DNA from: Elusimicrobiota bacterium
Lineage (GTDB): Bacteria; Elusimicrobiota; Elusimicrobia; JACQPE01
Reading direction: 5' to 3'
Length of the DNA stretch: 64,000 nucleotides
NCBI GenBank assembly: GCA_016180815.1
Contig: JACPAN010000002.1
Span: forward strand, 1 to 64,000
In this document: positions 1 to 9,642 of the stretch, piece after piece
Numbering within the stretch: position 1 is the stretch's first letter
Layout of the letters: each line of letters begins with the position of its first letter
Notes under the pieces: model-generated
What the model saw: the letters and a program-made list of their open reading frames with translations, nothing else
Databases searched by the model: none
Told to the model about the DNA's origin: nothing
Program-made: the position numbers and the translations under genes

Positions 1-5
1 AAGGC

Positions 6-49
6 GCCGCGAGGCGCGGCGTGCCCACAGGGCACGTAAGCCTCGCGGC
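6..49. repeat. Nested GC-rich inverted repeat
   Basis: Arms GCCGCGAGGC (6-15) and GCCTCGCGGC (40-49) are perfect reverse complements. Inside them lies a second stem, GTGCCC (21-26) and GGGCAC (30-35), with loop ACA. It sits in the non-coding leader before the DUF58 operon. There is no T-run, so a simple terminator is unlikely; an intergenic palindromic repeat is the safer label. Confidence 0.5.
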
Positions 50-89
50 AACGCAGCCGCAGCCCAAAAGCGCCCCGGCCCTTCGGGGA

Positions 90-186
90 GGCCCATCTTC
101 GCACCGACTGCGTCGTTGCTCCTCCTCAACGTACCGCAAGGGTACGCCATCGTCGTCGCGCCTAGCATTCGGTGCAAATCTGGGCC
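90..186. repeat. Long imperfect hairpin or intergenic palindromic repeat
   Basis: The outer arms are GGCCCATCTTCGCACCGA (90-107) and an imperfect complement ending at 186. The apex is GTACC (131-135), loop GCAAG, GGTAC (141-145). The flanks of the apex (CGTCGTTGC and GTCGTCGCG) are also partly complementary, so about 97 bases can fold on themselves. No gene was found in bases 1-224, and this hairpin and its smaller neighbour fill most of that space. Its design resembles dispersed chromosomal palindromes, but no second copy was found in the window. Confidence 0.45.
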
Positions 187-224
187 TCCAAATTGATCAT
201 TAATTTATTAACGGACCCTAAAGC

Positions 225-1157
225 GTGAATGTGGCGGAATCTCTGCTCGATCCCGAAGTTCTTTCCAGGCTCCAGGGCCTGAGGCTTCTGCCGCGTTTCG
301 CGGAACGAAACGCGGTCACCGGCTCCAACGTCACGTCGATGTCCCGGGGCGCCAGCACCGAATTCGTGGATTTCAAGATGTACACGCCGGGCGACGATCC
401 CCGCCGCATCGATTGGAAAATTTACGGCCGCAAGGACCGTTATTTTTTGCGTTCTTATGAAGGCGAGACCAATTGCACCATGCTCATCGCCGTGGATGCG
501 AGCCGGTCCATGAGGTTTAAGGGCCCAGGCGCCGTCATCGACAAATGGACGTGGGCCGCCAAGGGCGCGCTGGGCTTGATTTATCTTGCCCTGGCCAATC
601 GCGACGCCTGCGGCTTGGCGCTGTTCGCCCGGGGTTTGATCGGCGTTCACTCGCCTAAAGCATCCTGGGCGACGCTGGCGTCCTGCGTGCATCAAATGGA
701 GGCGTTCGCGGATTTCGGCGCCCGCACCGATTTCCCTAAAAGTTTATCCGGTTTGGCCGAGATCACGCGCAAGCGTTCGCTCATCATCGTTATTTCGGAT
801 TTTTTGGGGGATGATCCCGGCAATATGGCGGCGGCGTTCGAGGCCCTGTCGTCCGCGGGCCACGAAGTCGCGGCTTTGCGCGTGTTGGATCCCATCGAGG
901 AGGATTTGACGCGCGCGCCCGCGGGCACTCTTGTGATCGAGCCGGCCGAAGAGGACAATAATTCCGCGCCCCGCTTGAATATGGCTGAAATCGCGGCGGA
1001 TTACCGGCAGCGCTGGCAGCAAGAGGAGCGTTTGTTCAAGAGCCGGTTGTTCGAGCGTTGGATCGACTATCAGGTGTTCCGAACGAACGAAAATATCGGC
1101 GAGTCCATCGCCCGTTACCTTCACAGCCGCAGCTTCCGTGGCGCCGACATTTCTTAA
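225..1157 (+). CDS. DUF58 domain protein (VWA-like)
   Basis: This 310-residue protein has the DUF58 signature: YTPGDDPRRIDWKIYGRKD at about residues 53-71, then RSYEGETN, then a VWA-like MIDAS start DASRSM near residue 91. DUF58 proteins normally sit beside MoxR ATPases and BatA-like VWA proteins and are thought to act in chaperone-like or envelope stress modules. The start is GTG at 225, which gives the N-terminus LLDPEVLSRL usual in the family. It opens a tightly overlapping operon: the next gene starts 20 bases before its end. No MoxR gene lies between here and the left window edge. The family call is firm; the cellular role is inferred. Confidence 0.9.
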   Translation: MNVAESLLDPEVLSRLQGLRLLPRFAERNAVTGSNVTSMSRGASTEFVDFKMYTPGDDPRRIDWKIYGRKDRYFLRSYEGETNCTMLIAVDASRSMRFKGPGAVIDKWTWAAKGALGLIYLALANRDACGLALFARGLIGVHSPKASWATLASCVHQMEAFADFGARTDFPKSLSGLAEITRKRSLIIVISDFLGDDPGNMAAAFEALSSAGHEVAALRVLDPIEEDLTRAPAGTLVIEPAEEDNNSAPRLNMAEIAADYRQRWQQEERLFKSRLFERWIDYQVFRTNENIGESIARYLHSRSFRGADIS

Positions 1158-3306
1158 TCCAATCTTCGCCTGGGCCGCTTTATTCGCGGCTGCGGGCGTT
1201 ATTGTCATTCATTTTTATCAGCGCCGCCAAACGGGCCGCAAATTTGTCTTCACTAATATGCGCCTGCTGCGGGATATCTTGGAGGAACGCCTCCCTCAGC
1301 GGCGTTTAAGGGACGTCCTTTTGGCTTTGCTGCGCGCTTTGGCGCTGGCGTTGGCGCTGGCGGCCTTGGGGCGGCCCATCCTTAAGGGTTTGTTCGAGGC
1401 CGAATCCCCCGGCGCCAGCGGGCGGCGTGAATTTTGGATGGTGATGGATCAATCTTTTTCCATGGCTTATAAAGACGCGGGCGGTTCATCCATGCTTTCG
1501 CGCAGCCAGCAGGCGGCCGAACTCGTCGGCCGGACCATCGAGGAATCCTTCCCCGGAGCGTCCATCGGCGTTTTTTCTTTTTCCCAGTCCGCAGAGGAAA
1601 GCGCGGCCCTGGCTCCCGGGCAGGGGGGATCGTGGCGCCAAGCGCTGGGATCGACGAGCGTCGTCACTCGTACCACGAGCCAGGCGGCCTGGGTGAAATA
1701 TTTAACCGGACGCGCGTCCCTGGATCGCGTCGGCGGCGTGTTTGTGTTCACGGACATGGCCCGCCATGGGTTCAACCCGTCGGCTGCGGCCGGATCGTGG
1801 CCTGGGAACGTGCCGGTTGTTTTCGTCAACGCGCATTCGGAGCCTCCGGCGAACCGGCGCTTGACGGCGCGCTACGATCAAGGCGCCGGCCACGCCGAAG
1901 TCGATATTTTTTGTTACGGGGCCCAGGCCAAGCCGCCGGAACTAGCCCTGCGCGTCGAAGACGCCGTCAATCACGCGACATTGGCGGCGAGTCGCGTCAA
2001 AAATTGCGGCCGGACGACCTTGCCGCTGGCTGCTTTGGTTAAGGAAAACGCGGAGCGACCCGTGCGTCTGGCTCTTGAAGAAGACCGGCTCGCGATTGAT
2101 GATCAGGAGTATCTGGTGCTGACCGCGCAAAGCGAAGGATCGATCTTGATCATCGACGGCGAGCCGGGCCGCCGCGCCGCGGAAAGCGAAAGTTTTTATA
2201 TCCGGGAGGCGCTTCGGGTCATGCACGGCGCCTCCCGTTGGAGCTGGATCACCGAGGATGAAGCCAATCGCTTGGCGCCGTCGGGACGGCTGGCGGACGC
2301 CGTCGGGCAGATATGGCTGCTGCATCCTAAAAAACTTTCTCCTGCTTTAATCGATCTGCTGCGCGATTATCTTGGGCGACACAACAGCAAACTCATCGTC
2401 ACCGCCGGGGAACATGTGGATCGCGACGGACTGGCGAAGCTCTTGGGCGTCATCGCCGGTCCGGCGCAAGAAGGGGGTGATGGGAGGCTCGTGATCGCAG
2501 ACGATGAGCCCGCGCCGGTTTCCTCAGGCGCGGGCCAATCCGCGTCCGACGCCAAATGGCTGGGGACGGTTTCGCGCGGTACGGTCCGGGCCTTTGAGCT
2601 TGACCGCGTTCATGTCAGCCGTTTCCTGCGCTTGGAACAGGGTTTAAGCAAGCAAAAATCCCTTCTGGTTTTCGAAAGTTCCGGTGTTCAAACGCCGTTG
2701 CTGGCCGAGGGGCGCGCGGGTTTGGGGCGGGTTTTTTTATTGCTGACGAGCGCGGATTTGGAATGGTCCAATTTGCCGCTGAAAGGATTTTTCGTGACCT
2801 TGATCCGGGCGTTGGTTGAGGAAACGGCCGTCGAGACCCTGCCGCGCAGGGCGGCCTTGCAGACAAGCTGGAACGCGGCTCTTCCCGACGGCGCTTTCGG
2901 GCCGCCGTCCGCCGTCGCTCCTTCGGGAGCGGCGCTCGCCGGGCGCGCTCAAGAGGGCGGCGTTTCGCTCGGGCCGCTCGATGAATTGGGGATTTATCGC
3001 TTGAGGTGGGGGCATCTTCCCTTGGCCGTCGCCCGGCAGGATGCGCCGCAATTTTTAGCGACGTATCTGGATCATTCGGCGCAGGAGTCCGACCTGGCTC
3101 AAGCGTCGAACCGGGAAATCCGTTCGCTCCTCGGGCCTGAGGCCGCGTGGGTTTCAGTGACTGTTTCCGAAATCCTGAGGAATCCCAAAAAAGCGGCCGC
3201 GCTGTTGGGCGCCAAGGAATTGACGCGGCCTTTTCTTGTCGCGGTGTTGTGCCTGTTGGCCGCGGAATCGGCCGCCGGACTGTTTTTTTCGGGGAAGCCC
3301 AAATGA
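1138..3306 (+). CDS. BatA-like membrane protein with VWA domain
   Basis: This 722-residue protein begins with the BatA N-terminal module: FLNPIFAWAALFAAAGVIVIH forms the first membrane helix, followed by QRRQTGRKFVFTNMRLLRDI and a second Leu/Ala-rich helix at about residues 58-78. A VWA domain follows with MIDAS-like MDQSFSM near residue 100. The long extracytoplasmic middle has no recognised catalytic motif, and a C-terminal helix lies near residues 700-715. The start is GTG at 1138, inside the DUF58 gene. It shares ATGA with the next gene. It is probably a membrane scaffold working with the DUF58 and DUF4159 products. Confidence 0.85.
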   Translation: MAPTFLNPIFAWAALFAAAGVIVIHFYQRRQTGRKFVFTNMRLLRDILEERLPQRRLRDVLLALLRALALALALAALGRPILKGLFEAESPGASGRREFWMVMDQSFSMAYKDAGGSSMLSRSQQAAELVGRTIEESFPGASIGVFSFSQSAEESAALAPGQGGSWRQALGSTSVVTRTTSQAAWVKYLTGRASLDRVGGVFVFTDMARHGFNPSAAAGSWPGNVPVVFVNAHSEPPANRRLTARYDQGAGHAEVDIFCYGAQAKPPELALRVEDAVNHATLAASRVKNCGRTTLPLAALVKENAERPVRLALEEDRLAIDDQEYLVLTAQSEGSILIIDGEPGRRAAESESFYIREALRVMHGASRWSWITEDEANRLAPSGRLADAVGQIWLLHPKKLSPALIDLLRDYLGRHNSKLIVTAGEHVDRDGLAKLLGVIAGPAQEGGDGRLVIADDEPAPVSSGAGQSASDAKWLGTVSRGTVRAFELDRVHVSRFLRLEQGLSKQKSLLVFESSGVQTPLLAEGRAGLGRVFLLLTSADLEWSNLPLKGFFVTLIRALVEETAVETLPRRAALQTSWNAALPDGAFGPPSAVAPSGAALAGRAQEGGVSLGPLDELGIYRLRWGHLPLAVARQDAPQFLATYLDHSAQESDLAQASNREIRSLLGPEAAWVSVTVSEILRNPKKAAALLGAKELTRPFLVAVLCLLAAESAAGLFFSGKPK

Positions 3307-4079
3307 AAAATTGTTTGGCGGCCGTTCTCGTTTTGATTGCGGCCCTTCCATCCTGGGCCTTTCGTCCGGATCAGGTGCGCCTCGGCGTGTTGCGCTACGG
3401 CGACGCGTCGGATTTCGATCCTTATCCCACGGTTTGGCGGGAGGTGGCGCGCGCTCTCGAGGAAGCGACCAGCGTTGAATTTGACCCTTTGGTCAAGGAG
3501 CCGGTGCGCCCCACGGCCCAGGAGCTCCAATCTCACGCTCTGGTGTTTTTGCTGGCGACCCCGGCTTTCAAGGGATGGAGTCCGTCCGAGCGGGCGGCGC
3601 TCGCCAATTGGGTCAAGTTGGGCGGCGGAACCATCGTGGTGTTGGGGGCCGAAGGCTTGGGCGCCGCCGCGGCGCGAGGGAGCCGGGGCGCGGATAGCGA
3701 CGGCCTCGACGCCAGAATCCGCCGGGAGATGGAGCTGATTTTCGAGGGAGCCAAGCTTGAAGCGATTTCTCCCAAGCACGCGCTGTTTAAATCTTTTTAT
3801 TTGGTCCGCGGGACGGGCGGCGTGCTTGAACGCAGCCGCGTGGTTGAAGGCATTAGAATCGGCGAACGCTACGGATTGATTTTCAGCCGCAATGATCTTT
3901 TAGGGGCTCTGCTCAAGGACGCCGAGGGGCGCTATCTGTTCGGGTGCTATCCCGGCGGCGAAGAGCAGCGCAAAGAAAGCTTCAAACTGGTCGTCAATAT
4001 TTTTCTCTATGCGCTGACGGGGACATATAAGGAAGACATTATTCATCTGCCCTATATCCTTCAGAAACTCAAACGATGA
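3303..4079 (+). CDS. DUF4159 domain protein, exported
   Basis: The start is ATG at 3303, which overlaps the previous stop as ATGA and exposes a signal peptide (MKNCLAAVLVLIAALPSWAF). The mature part matches DUF4159: FRPDQVRLGVLRYGDASDF at its start, then a flavodoxin-like or amidotransferase-like fold with a hydrophobic strand plus GGGTIVVLG near residue 110. The product is 258 residues. A frame extended upstream to 3147 is open, but it would hide the signal peptide and overlap the BatA gene extensively. DUF4159 genes routinely accompany DUF58/BatA/VWA operons. No enzymatic function is established. Confidence 0.85.
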   Translation: MKNCLAAVLVLIAALPSWAFRPDQVRLGVLRYGDASDFDPYPTVWREVARALEEATSVEFDPLVKEPVRPTAQELQSHALVFLLATPAFKGWSPSERAALANWVKLGGGTIVVLGAEGLGAAAARGSRGADSDGLDARIRREMELIFEGAKLEAISPKHALFKSFYLVRGTGGVLERSRVVEGIRIGERYGLIFSRNDLLGALLKDAEGRYLFGCYPGGEEQRKESFKLVVNIFLYALTGTYKEDIIHLPYILQKLKR

Positions 4080-6298
4080 TGATTGAACTGGGAATGAAAG
4101 ACGCTTATTGGGTCGCGGGACTCATGGCCATGGCCGCGGGGTTGGGATTTTCTTTTTATCATTTCCGGCGCCGCGCCCCGATGAAGTCCGGGACCGGTTA
4201 TGCTTTGTTGGCCATGCGTTTGACGGCTCTGGCTTTAATCGCCGCGGCTTTGGGAGGCTTGCGCCAGGCGCGGCGCCCGCCGGAGAAAATCGGCAAAACG
4301 ATTCATTGCCTGATCGATCGATCCCGCTCGATGGCGGACAATGAACGTTCCTTGAAATCGGTTTTGGAGCAGTTGGGGCGTTGGGCGCGGGAACAAAACG
4401 TGCAGTTGGCGGCTCATGCGTTTAGTTCGGACCTTGCCGCGGCGAAATCACCGGCCGCGGCCCTGGAATTTCCGGCGGGCCCGGAAACACGCCTCTCATC
4501 GGCGGTTGAAAAGCTCGGCGCCGAGCTTGCGAGCGCTTCGGTCGTCATCGTTTTATCCGACGGGGTCGCGACCGAGAGTTCGCCGCCGCCCTCCACGAGG
4601 CTGAAAATTTACCCCATCGCTTTCGGGGGGGAACCGGAAAGCGATTTGGAGTTGGCGGATTTGCGCTTTCCATCCGCGATTTTCGCCCGCGGGGAGGCTC
4701 CTTTCCGGTTGAAGGTGATTTACCCGGCGGGCTTAAGGGATACGGTCCGGCTTAACTTAAAGGATTTGGACACCGGCGAGACGCTGTGGCGGGCGAGCAT
4801 GACCTTGTCGGGATTCCCTCCGCAGGACATGGAATTGACGTTGCCGGTGCCGCGTCAGGTGGGGGAAAAAAATTGGGAGTTAAGAGCCCTGCCCGGCCCT
4901 TGGGACGCCAACGCCGCCAACAACGCGATTGTTTTGCGCACCGAGGTTCTGCGGGAAAAGCTGCGCGTGCTTTACGTCTGCGGACGTCCGGCCTTCGATT
5001 ACGCCTATTTGCGCGAGTTGATCCGTTCGCGATCATCCCGCGAACTGGTCAGCTTCGTCATCTTGAGGAATCCCGAAGACATTCCTCCTTACGGCGAACA
5101 GGAACTCTCGTTGATTCCGTTCCCGCACCAGGACATTTTTACTCAGAATTTGTCGGAATTCGACGTGCTCATCCTGCATGATTTTTCTTTCGCCCGCTTC
5201 GCCCTGCCGCCGGCGTATTTGGATAACGTGCGCGCGTTCGCGGCCGGCGGCGGCGGCGTCATTTTTATCAGCGGTTCGAACGCCCTCATCCCCCAGGACC
5301 GTCAGGGCGTTTTTTTGGCGGAAACGTTCGGCCTTGTTCCCGATGCGCAAGAGGGGCTTTCCATCGGGCCTCATGAGCTTTCGGTCAAGGATGCCGGGCT
5401 TTGGAATCGCCTCTTCGGGCTTCATCATGATCCTGCCCGCAATCTTGACTCTTGGACCGCGGCTCTGCGTTCGCGCTACACGGCGTATCCGCACGGCATT
5501 ACCGCCGCTTCATCGGGGCCTCTTGGGCAGTCTGAAGGCCGGCATCCGTTGATGATCGCCGCGCTTAAAAATTCGGAAACAGGCCGGTCGAACCCGGCCG
5601 TTGCCCTGCGTTCTTGGGGCAAGGGCCGGGCCGCATGGGTCGGATTCGCCGGGTCTTGGCTTTGGAAGGCGAATTACGGGGCGCAGGGCCGCGGCGTCGA
5701 TCTCTATGACGCGTTCTGGGAGGGGCTCTTGGGCTGGGTCAGCCGTGAGAACGCCTTGAATGAGGGCCTGAGGGTTTACATTGAACGCGGGCCTGACGGC
5801 CGAGCCAAGGTCACCGCCCGATTGGACGGCGGCCCCAAAGGCCAGTTGACGCTGGAATCATGGCCGCAGAAACAAAAAATTGCTTTGACCGAGCGTGCCG
5901 AGGGAAGCGGCATCTACGAAGGCTCCGCCGACCTTTCGTTGGGCGATGAGGCCTTGCGTTTTCGCGCCCGCTCCGGCGCTCAGACATTGGAGGCTAAAGC
6001 CTTGCTGCGCTTGGATGAGTCGCTGGCTGAGGAACGCCGCTCCCAGGATTTGGCCCATTTGGAGGCTTTGGCTCGAGGCAACGCCGGCATTTTATTGGGC
6101 CAATCTTCCGAGTGGCTCGGCGGGATGCCCGAGGCTTATGCGGCGCATTTGCTGGAAGCCCTCAAACGTTCTGAGGAAGTGCCCCTGGCCGCGTCATCGC
6201 GGCTGGATCGTCTGTTGCCGGTTTTTTGTTTGCTGTTGGCTTCGGCGCTGCTCTTGGCTGAATGGATTTGGCGGCGCTGGGGCGCTCTTACGGGCTAG
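4076..6298 (+). CDS. Large membrane VWA / glutamine-amidotransferase-like protein
   Basis: This 740-residue protein has two N-terminal membrane helices (about residues 10-28 and 42-62), then a VWA-like domain with DRSRSM near residue 82 and VIVLSDG near 160. The central region contains LRVLYVCGRPAFDYAYLREL and a GGGGVIFISGSNAL strand, typical of the glutamine-amidotransferase-like fold in these operons; the catalytic Cys of true amidotransferases is not evident. A last helix (LLPVFCLLLASALLLAEWIW) lies at the C-terminus. It starts by ATGA overlap with the DUF4159 gene and ends 11 bases into the convergent metallopeptidase gene. Confidence 0.8.
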   Translation: MMIELGMKDAYWVAGLMAMAAGLGFSFYHFRRRAPMKSGTGYALLAMRLTALALIAAALGGLRQARRPPEKIGKTIHCLIDRSRSMADNERSLKSVLEQLGRWAREQNVQLAAHAFSSDLAAAKSPAAALEFPAGPETRLSSAVEKLGAELASASVVIVLSDGVATESSPPPSTRLKIYPIAFGGEPESDLELADLRFPSAIFARGEAPFRLKVIYPAGLRDTVRLNLKDLDTGETLWRASMTLSGFPPQDMELTLPVPRQVGEKNWELRALPGPWDANAANNAIVLRTEVLREKLRVLYVCGRPAFDYAYLRELIRSRSSRELVSFVILRNPEDIPPYGEQELSLIPFPHQDIFTQNLSEFDVLILHDFSFARFALPPAYLDNVRAFAAGGGGVIFISGSNALIPQDRQGVFLAETFGLVPDAQEGLSIGPHELSVKDAGLWNRLFGLHHDPARNLDSWTAALRSRYTAYPHGITAASSGPLGQSEGRHPLMIAALKNSETGRSNPAVALRSWGKGRAAWVGFAGSWLWKANYGAQGRGVDLYDAFWEGLLGWVSRENALNEGLRVYIERGPDGRAKVTARLDGGPKGQLTLESWPQKQKIALTERAEGSGIYEGSADLSLGDEALRFRARSGAQTLEAKALLRLDESLAEERRSQDLAHLEALARGNAGILLGQSSEWLGGMPEAYAAHLLEALKRSEEVPLAASSRLDRLLPVFCLLLASALLLAEWIWRRWGALTG

Positions 6299-7562
6299 TC
6301 GTTGACGCTTCCGCCGGAGGGGCCGGCGTTTCTCCGGCAATCGTGCAGGCAGGTTCGGCAGCGATGGGCGGCTCGCAGCCCGCAATCCTCCGTAGGTTCG
6401 GATTTCTTCCAATGAATGTGTTGAGACGGATGATCACGGCCGGATGTTTGCCGTCGTCATCGCCTAGGCAAATAATGTTGAACGAGCGGGTCAAAAAGTT
6501 GCGGATTTCTTCCTGATCGCCGTTGTTGTTTAAGTGTTGGAACAGGGCTTCGGCGCTCCAGTAATCCGCTGAAATCTCTCTCATGTAATTCGACGGCGAG
6601 GGAACGAATTCATTGGCCACGCAGCCGCTCATTCTATCGAATGCCCCTGCATGCTCCCTGGTGTCGATGATATGGCCGATCTCATGGCCGATGACGAACG
6701 CTAAATACTCAAAACGCGCGGACAAGGACATGGGAACGCCTTCAAGCCCGGGCGTGACCGCGGCCAGCAGGGTGCCGGGGCATAAAACCATATACGTTTT
6801 GTTATTACGGACATTGAAATAAGCATCCCTGTAGTTCATGCCGTCAAAACCGCAAAACATTTTAAATTCATCTCTCTCTTCTTTGGAGATTTCGTTGCCC
6901 TCAAGGAAAAATTGGTCGGGCCAGATGAATTCGAGATCGCCGACTTTGCCCTTCATGGTTCCTTTCGTTTCATCGGGCAAATCCTGGGCGTCGATCGCAG
7001 CCCCCATGGCGCGGCGCATTTTGTAGTAATCGTTCATGCGCATGAATTGGCTGGTTAAATCCTCGTCGTGCAGCAGGCGATGCAGTTCGCGGCCGATATT
7101 GCGGATATAGTGATCGTAAATTCGTTCTTCAAGCGCGCTGTTTTCAGCTTTGATTTCAGCCAATCGTCCCCAGAAATTTTCCGGATTTATGCGATAGGTT
7201 CGAGCCGTTCGCCGCGCGGCTTTATCTTTGATGGCATCCTTGCGCTCCTCGAATCGCCGCATATAGTCTTGATGCCCGATGGTTCCGCAGACCGCGCTAT
7301 GAAGATCCTCGCAGGTTAAGCGATGAAGTTCCCGCCGCGCTTCTTCGGCCAAATCTTCAATAGCCGCACCCATGGGATCTACGGCGCGATGGATTTCATC
7401 ATCCCGCGAAATTTTTGACTTTTCGCCTTTCTGCTGGGAGCCCTCCAGAAATCGCGCTTGGACGCTAGCGCCGGATATCAGCAGAGGGATTAACAGAAAG
7501 CCAATATTCGTTTTCAATTCTTTTATAGTGTAAGAGTAAATCAGGTTTTTAGCATGGATCAA
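6288..7562 (-). CDS. Putative secreted zinc metallopeptidase (HExxH)
   Basis: This 424-residue protein carries FVIGHEIGHIIDT (HEIGH zinc-binding motif) at about residue 290 and MREISADYWSAEAL about 40 residues later, where the Glu/Asp would supply the third zinc ligand as in gluzincins. A hydrophobic stretch, NIGFLLIPLLISGASVQA, near residues 19-36 looks like a signal peptide; the true start could lie closer to it at a TTG codon. The middle is helical and charged. It converges on the VWA gene with an 11-base overlap. It does not resolve into a named peptidase family by eye. Substrate unknown. Confidence 0.65.
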   Translation of the reverse strand: MIHAKNLIYSYTIKELKTNIGFLLIPLLISGASVQARFLEGSQQKGEKSKISRDDEIHRAVDPMGAAIEDLAEEARRELHRLTCEDLHSAVCGTIGHQDYMRRFEERKDAIKDKAARRTARTYRINPENFWGRLAEIKAENSALEERIYDHYIRNIGRELHRLLHDEDLTSQFMRMNDYYKMRRAMGAAIDAQDLPDETKGTMKGKVGDLEFIWPDQFFLEGNEISKEERDEFKMFCGFDGMNYRDAYFNVRNNKTYMVLCPGTLLAAVTPGLEGVPMSLSARFEYLAFVIGHEIGHIIDTREHAGAFDRMSGCVANEFVPSPSNYMREISADYWSAEALFQHLNNNGDQEEIRNFLTRSFNIICLGDDDGKHPAVIIRLNTFIGRNPNLRRIAGCEPPIAAEPACTIAGETPAPPAEASTTSP

Positions 7563-7567
7563 GTCAA

Positions 7568-9640
7568 ATGAGGCGCTGGGAGATGTTCGCCGTTTGTTGG
7601 GCTTCCTTCGCCTGGTTTCTTTGGCGCATGGCGCCGTCCTTGACCGTGGGCGATGCCGGAGAATTCGCGGCTGCCGGCGCGACTTTGGGCGTGGCCCATG
7701 CGCCGGGGTATCCTTTCTACCTTCTTTTGGGCAAAGCCGCTTTAGCCGTTTTCCCCGGCTCCCTTGCTTATCGGTTGAATTTGCTCAGCGTCATGTTGAT
7801 GGCCGCGGGTTCGTCCGTTCTATGGCTGCTGTGCCGGCGGCAATTCGGACTTTCGATTTGGGCGGCTTTGGCTCTGTGGGCGCTTTTCATCTCGGAACCT
7901 CATGCCCTGACCGTGGGCACGGAAATCGAAGTGTTCGCGCTTTTAGTTTTCGGCGCTTTGCTTATTTTTTGGCTGCTTTGGGAGCGGCGATTTTTGGCGG
8001 CGGCTTTTGCGTTAGGGCTTTTCATGGGCAATCACCACACATTGATTCTTCTGGCTCCGGCTTACGCGATCCTGGCTTTTTCCGGCCAAACCCGGCGCCA
8101 TGTGTTGAACATTTTGGCGGGCGGCGCTTTGGCGTTTTTTTTGGGCCTTTCCGTTTACGCCTATCTGCCCGTGGCCGCGGCCCGGCAACCGGCTTTAAAT
8201 TGGGGCAACCCCAGCAATTGGCCGCGCTTTTGGCATGTGCTCACGCGTAAGGATTACGGAAGCACCAAGCTGACCGTTGAAGCGGCTGAATCGAAGACCG
8301 CGGGCAATTACCGGCGTCAGGCCAAGAGATTCGCCCAAGGACTCGGGCATGAGCCCGCCGGCGCCGTCTTAAGCGTGCTGGGCCTTCTTGGTTTGGCTGT
8401 CGGGTTTTTTTCGAAAGAACGCCGGGCATGGACTTGGTCTTTGGCCGCAGGATTTTTCTTCTCCGGCCCGTTCTTTTTGTTTTTAGGCAATCCTCCGTTC
8501 GATCCGCAAACGTCGGGAGCCTTGGAGCGCTTCTATCTGTTGCCGTTGATTTGCCTGGCCCTGGCCGCGCCCATGGGCATGGAGAAAGCGTTCGAGGCCG
8601 TGCGCATCCGCCGGGGAGAAAAAGCGGCGGCGGGAGTTTCGGCGGCGCTCGGCGCGCTTGCGTTTTTTTTGTCGATGACCCAGCCGTTGTTATCCAGACG
8701 CGGCAATTATCTCGTCTACGACTATGGCAAGAATCTTTTGAAAAGCATCGCTCCGAACGCGTATTTTTTCATGGAAGGCGGCGACGACACCATGTACTCG
8801 CTGGCGTATTTGATCCTGGCCGAACGCCGCCGTCCGGATTTGGGATCGGCCGCCGATCCTAAGAGTTTGCGCGTGCGCGACCGGGCCGGTTTGGTTTATC
8901 CGAGCATTTACGGCTTCGAGTTCCGTTCGACGCCGCGCGATGTCCGGGAGAACATGCGCGCGGCTTTTGAAAACAATCTGGCCCGCACGGAAACTCTTTT
9001 TTATCAAACGCTCAGTCTGGATTTGATCGAGCCCGCCCGTCTGCTTCCCGCGGGCCTTGTTCAGCTCAGGCGGGAAAAACCGCCGGCGATGAATTCCTTC
9101 GTTCCTTTATGGCCGTTCTATTCTTTGCGCGGCCTCGAGGGGGGACCCAGCCCCCATTATCGAGAGCGATCATTGATTCCTTATTATTATTTCGCCCGGG
9201 GCCAAACCGCAGCGCATTTGTTCAAGCCCGCCGACGCGTTGATTGATTTCAGGGCGGCCGTTCATAAAGGCGGAGACGCTCTCTGGCTTTACGGCAACGT
9301 GTCGCGCGCCGCCGGCCTGTTGGGAGCTCAAGCCGGCGAGCGCCGGTTGTGGGCCGAGGCGCTGCCTTTATTTGAATTCGCCGCGCGGCAGGAACCGGGG
9401 GAAGCGACTCATCTGCTCAACGCCTGCGTGGTTTTAGACCGCATGAACCGTTTGGAGGAATCGTTGGCTTGCTATCTTCAGGTGAGCCGGGTCCATTCTG
9501 ATTTTGCCCCTGTGTATAAAAATTGGGGCGCAACGCTCTTGGCGGCGCGCCGTTTCAGCGAAGCCGGGCGGGTATTCGGCCGTTACTATGAATTGACCCG
9601 CGATCCGCAGGCGTTGGTTTGGATCAGGCAAGCGAAATAA
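7568..9640 (+). CDS. DUF2723 membrane glycosyltransferase-like protein with TPR tail
   Basis: This 690-residue polytopic protein has the DUF2723 hallmark near its N-terminus: TVGDAGEFAAAGATLGVAH followed by APGYPFY, and about ten membrane helices up to residue 380. DUF2723 proteins belong to the GT-C fold (protein O-mannosyltransferase-like), with the Asp of GDAGE as probable catalytic residue. The C-terminal 150 residues are soluble and TPR-like (ALPLFEFAARQEPGEATHLL, ESLACYLQVSRV). A paralogue lies at 18356. It probably transfers a sugar from a lipid carrier outside the cytoplasmic membrane; the acceptor is not known. Confidence 0.8.
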   Translation: MRRWEMFAVCWASFAWFLWRMAPSLTVGDAGEFAAAGATLGVAHAPGYPFYLLLGKAALAVFPGSLAYRLNLLSVMLMAAGSSVLWLLCRRQFGLSIWAALALWALFISEPHALTVGTEIEVFALLVFGALLIFWLLWERRFLAAAFALGLFMGNHHTLILLAPAYAILAFSGQTRRHVLNILAGGALAFFLGLSVYAYLPVAAARQPALNWGNPSNWPRFWHVLTRKDYGSTKLTVEAAESKTAGNYRRQAKRFAQGLGHEPAGAVLSVLGLLGLAVGFFSKERRAWTWSLAAGFFFSGPFFLFLGNPPFDPQTSGALERFYLLPLICLALAAPMGMEKAFEAVRIRRGEKAAAGVSAALGALAFFLSMTQPLLSRRGNYLVYDYGKNLLKSIAPNAYFFMEGGDDTMYSLAYLILAERRRPDLGSAADPKSLRVRDRAGLVYPSIYGFEFRSTPRDVRENMRAAFENNLARTETLFYQTLSLDLIEPARLLPAGLVQLRREKPPAMNSFVPLWPFYSLRGLEGGPSPHYRERSLIPYYYFARGQTAAHLFKPADALIDFRAAVHKGGDALWLYGNVSRAAGLLGAQAGERRLWAEALPLFEFAARQEPGEATHLLNACVVLDRMNRLEESLACYLQVSRVHSDFAPVYKNWGATLLAARRFSEAGRVFGRYYELTRDPQALVWIRQAK

Positions 9641-9642
9641 AT

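Noticed and set aside
3147-3302. Upstream extension of the DUF4159 gene
   Set aside because: It would overlap the BatA-like gene by 160 bases and bury a good signal peptide; ATG 3303 with ATGA coupling is better.
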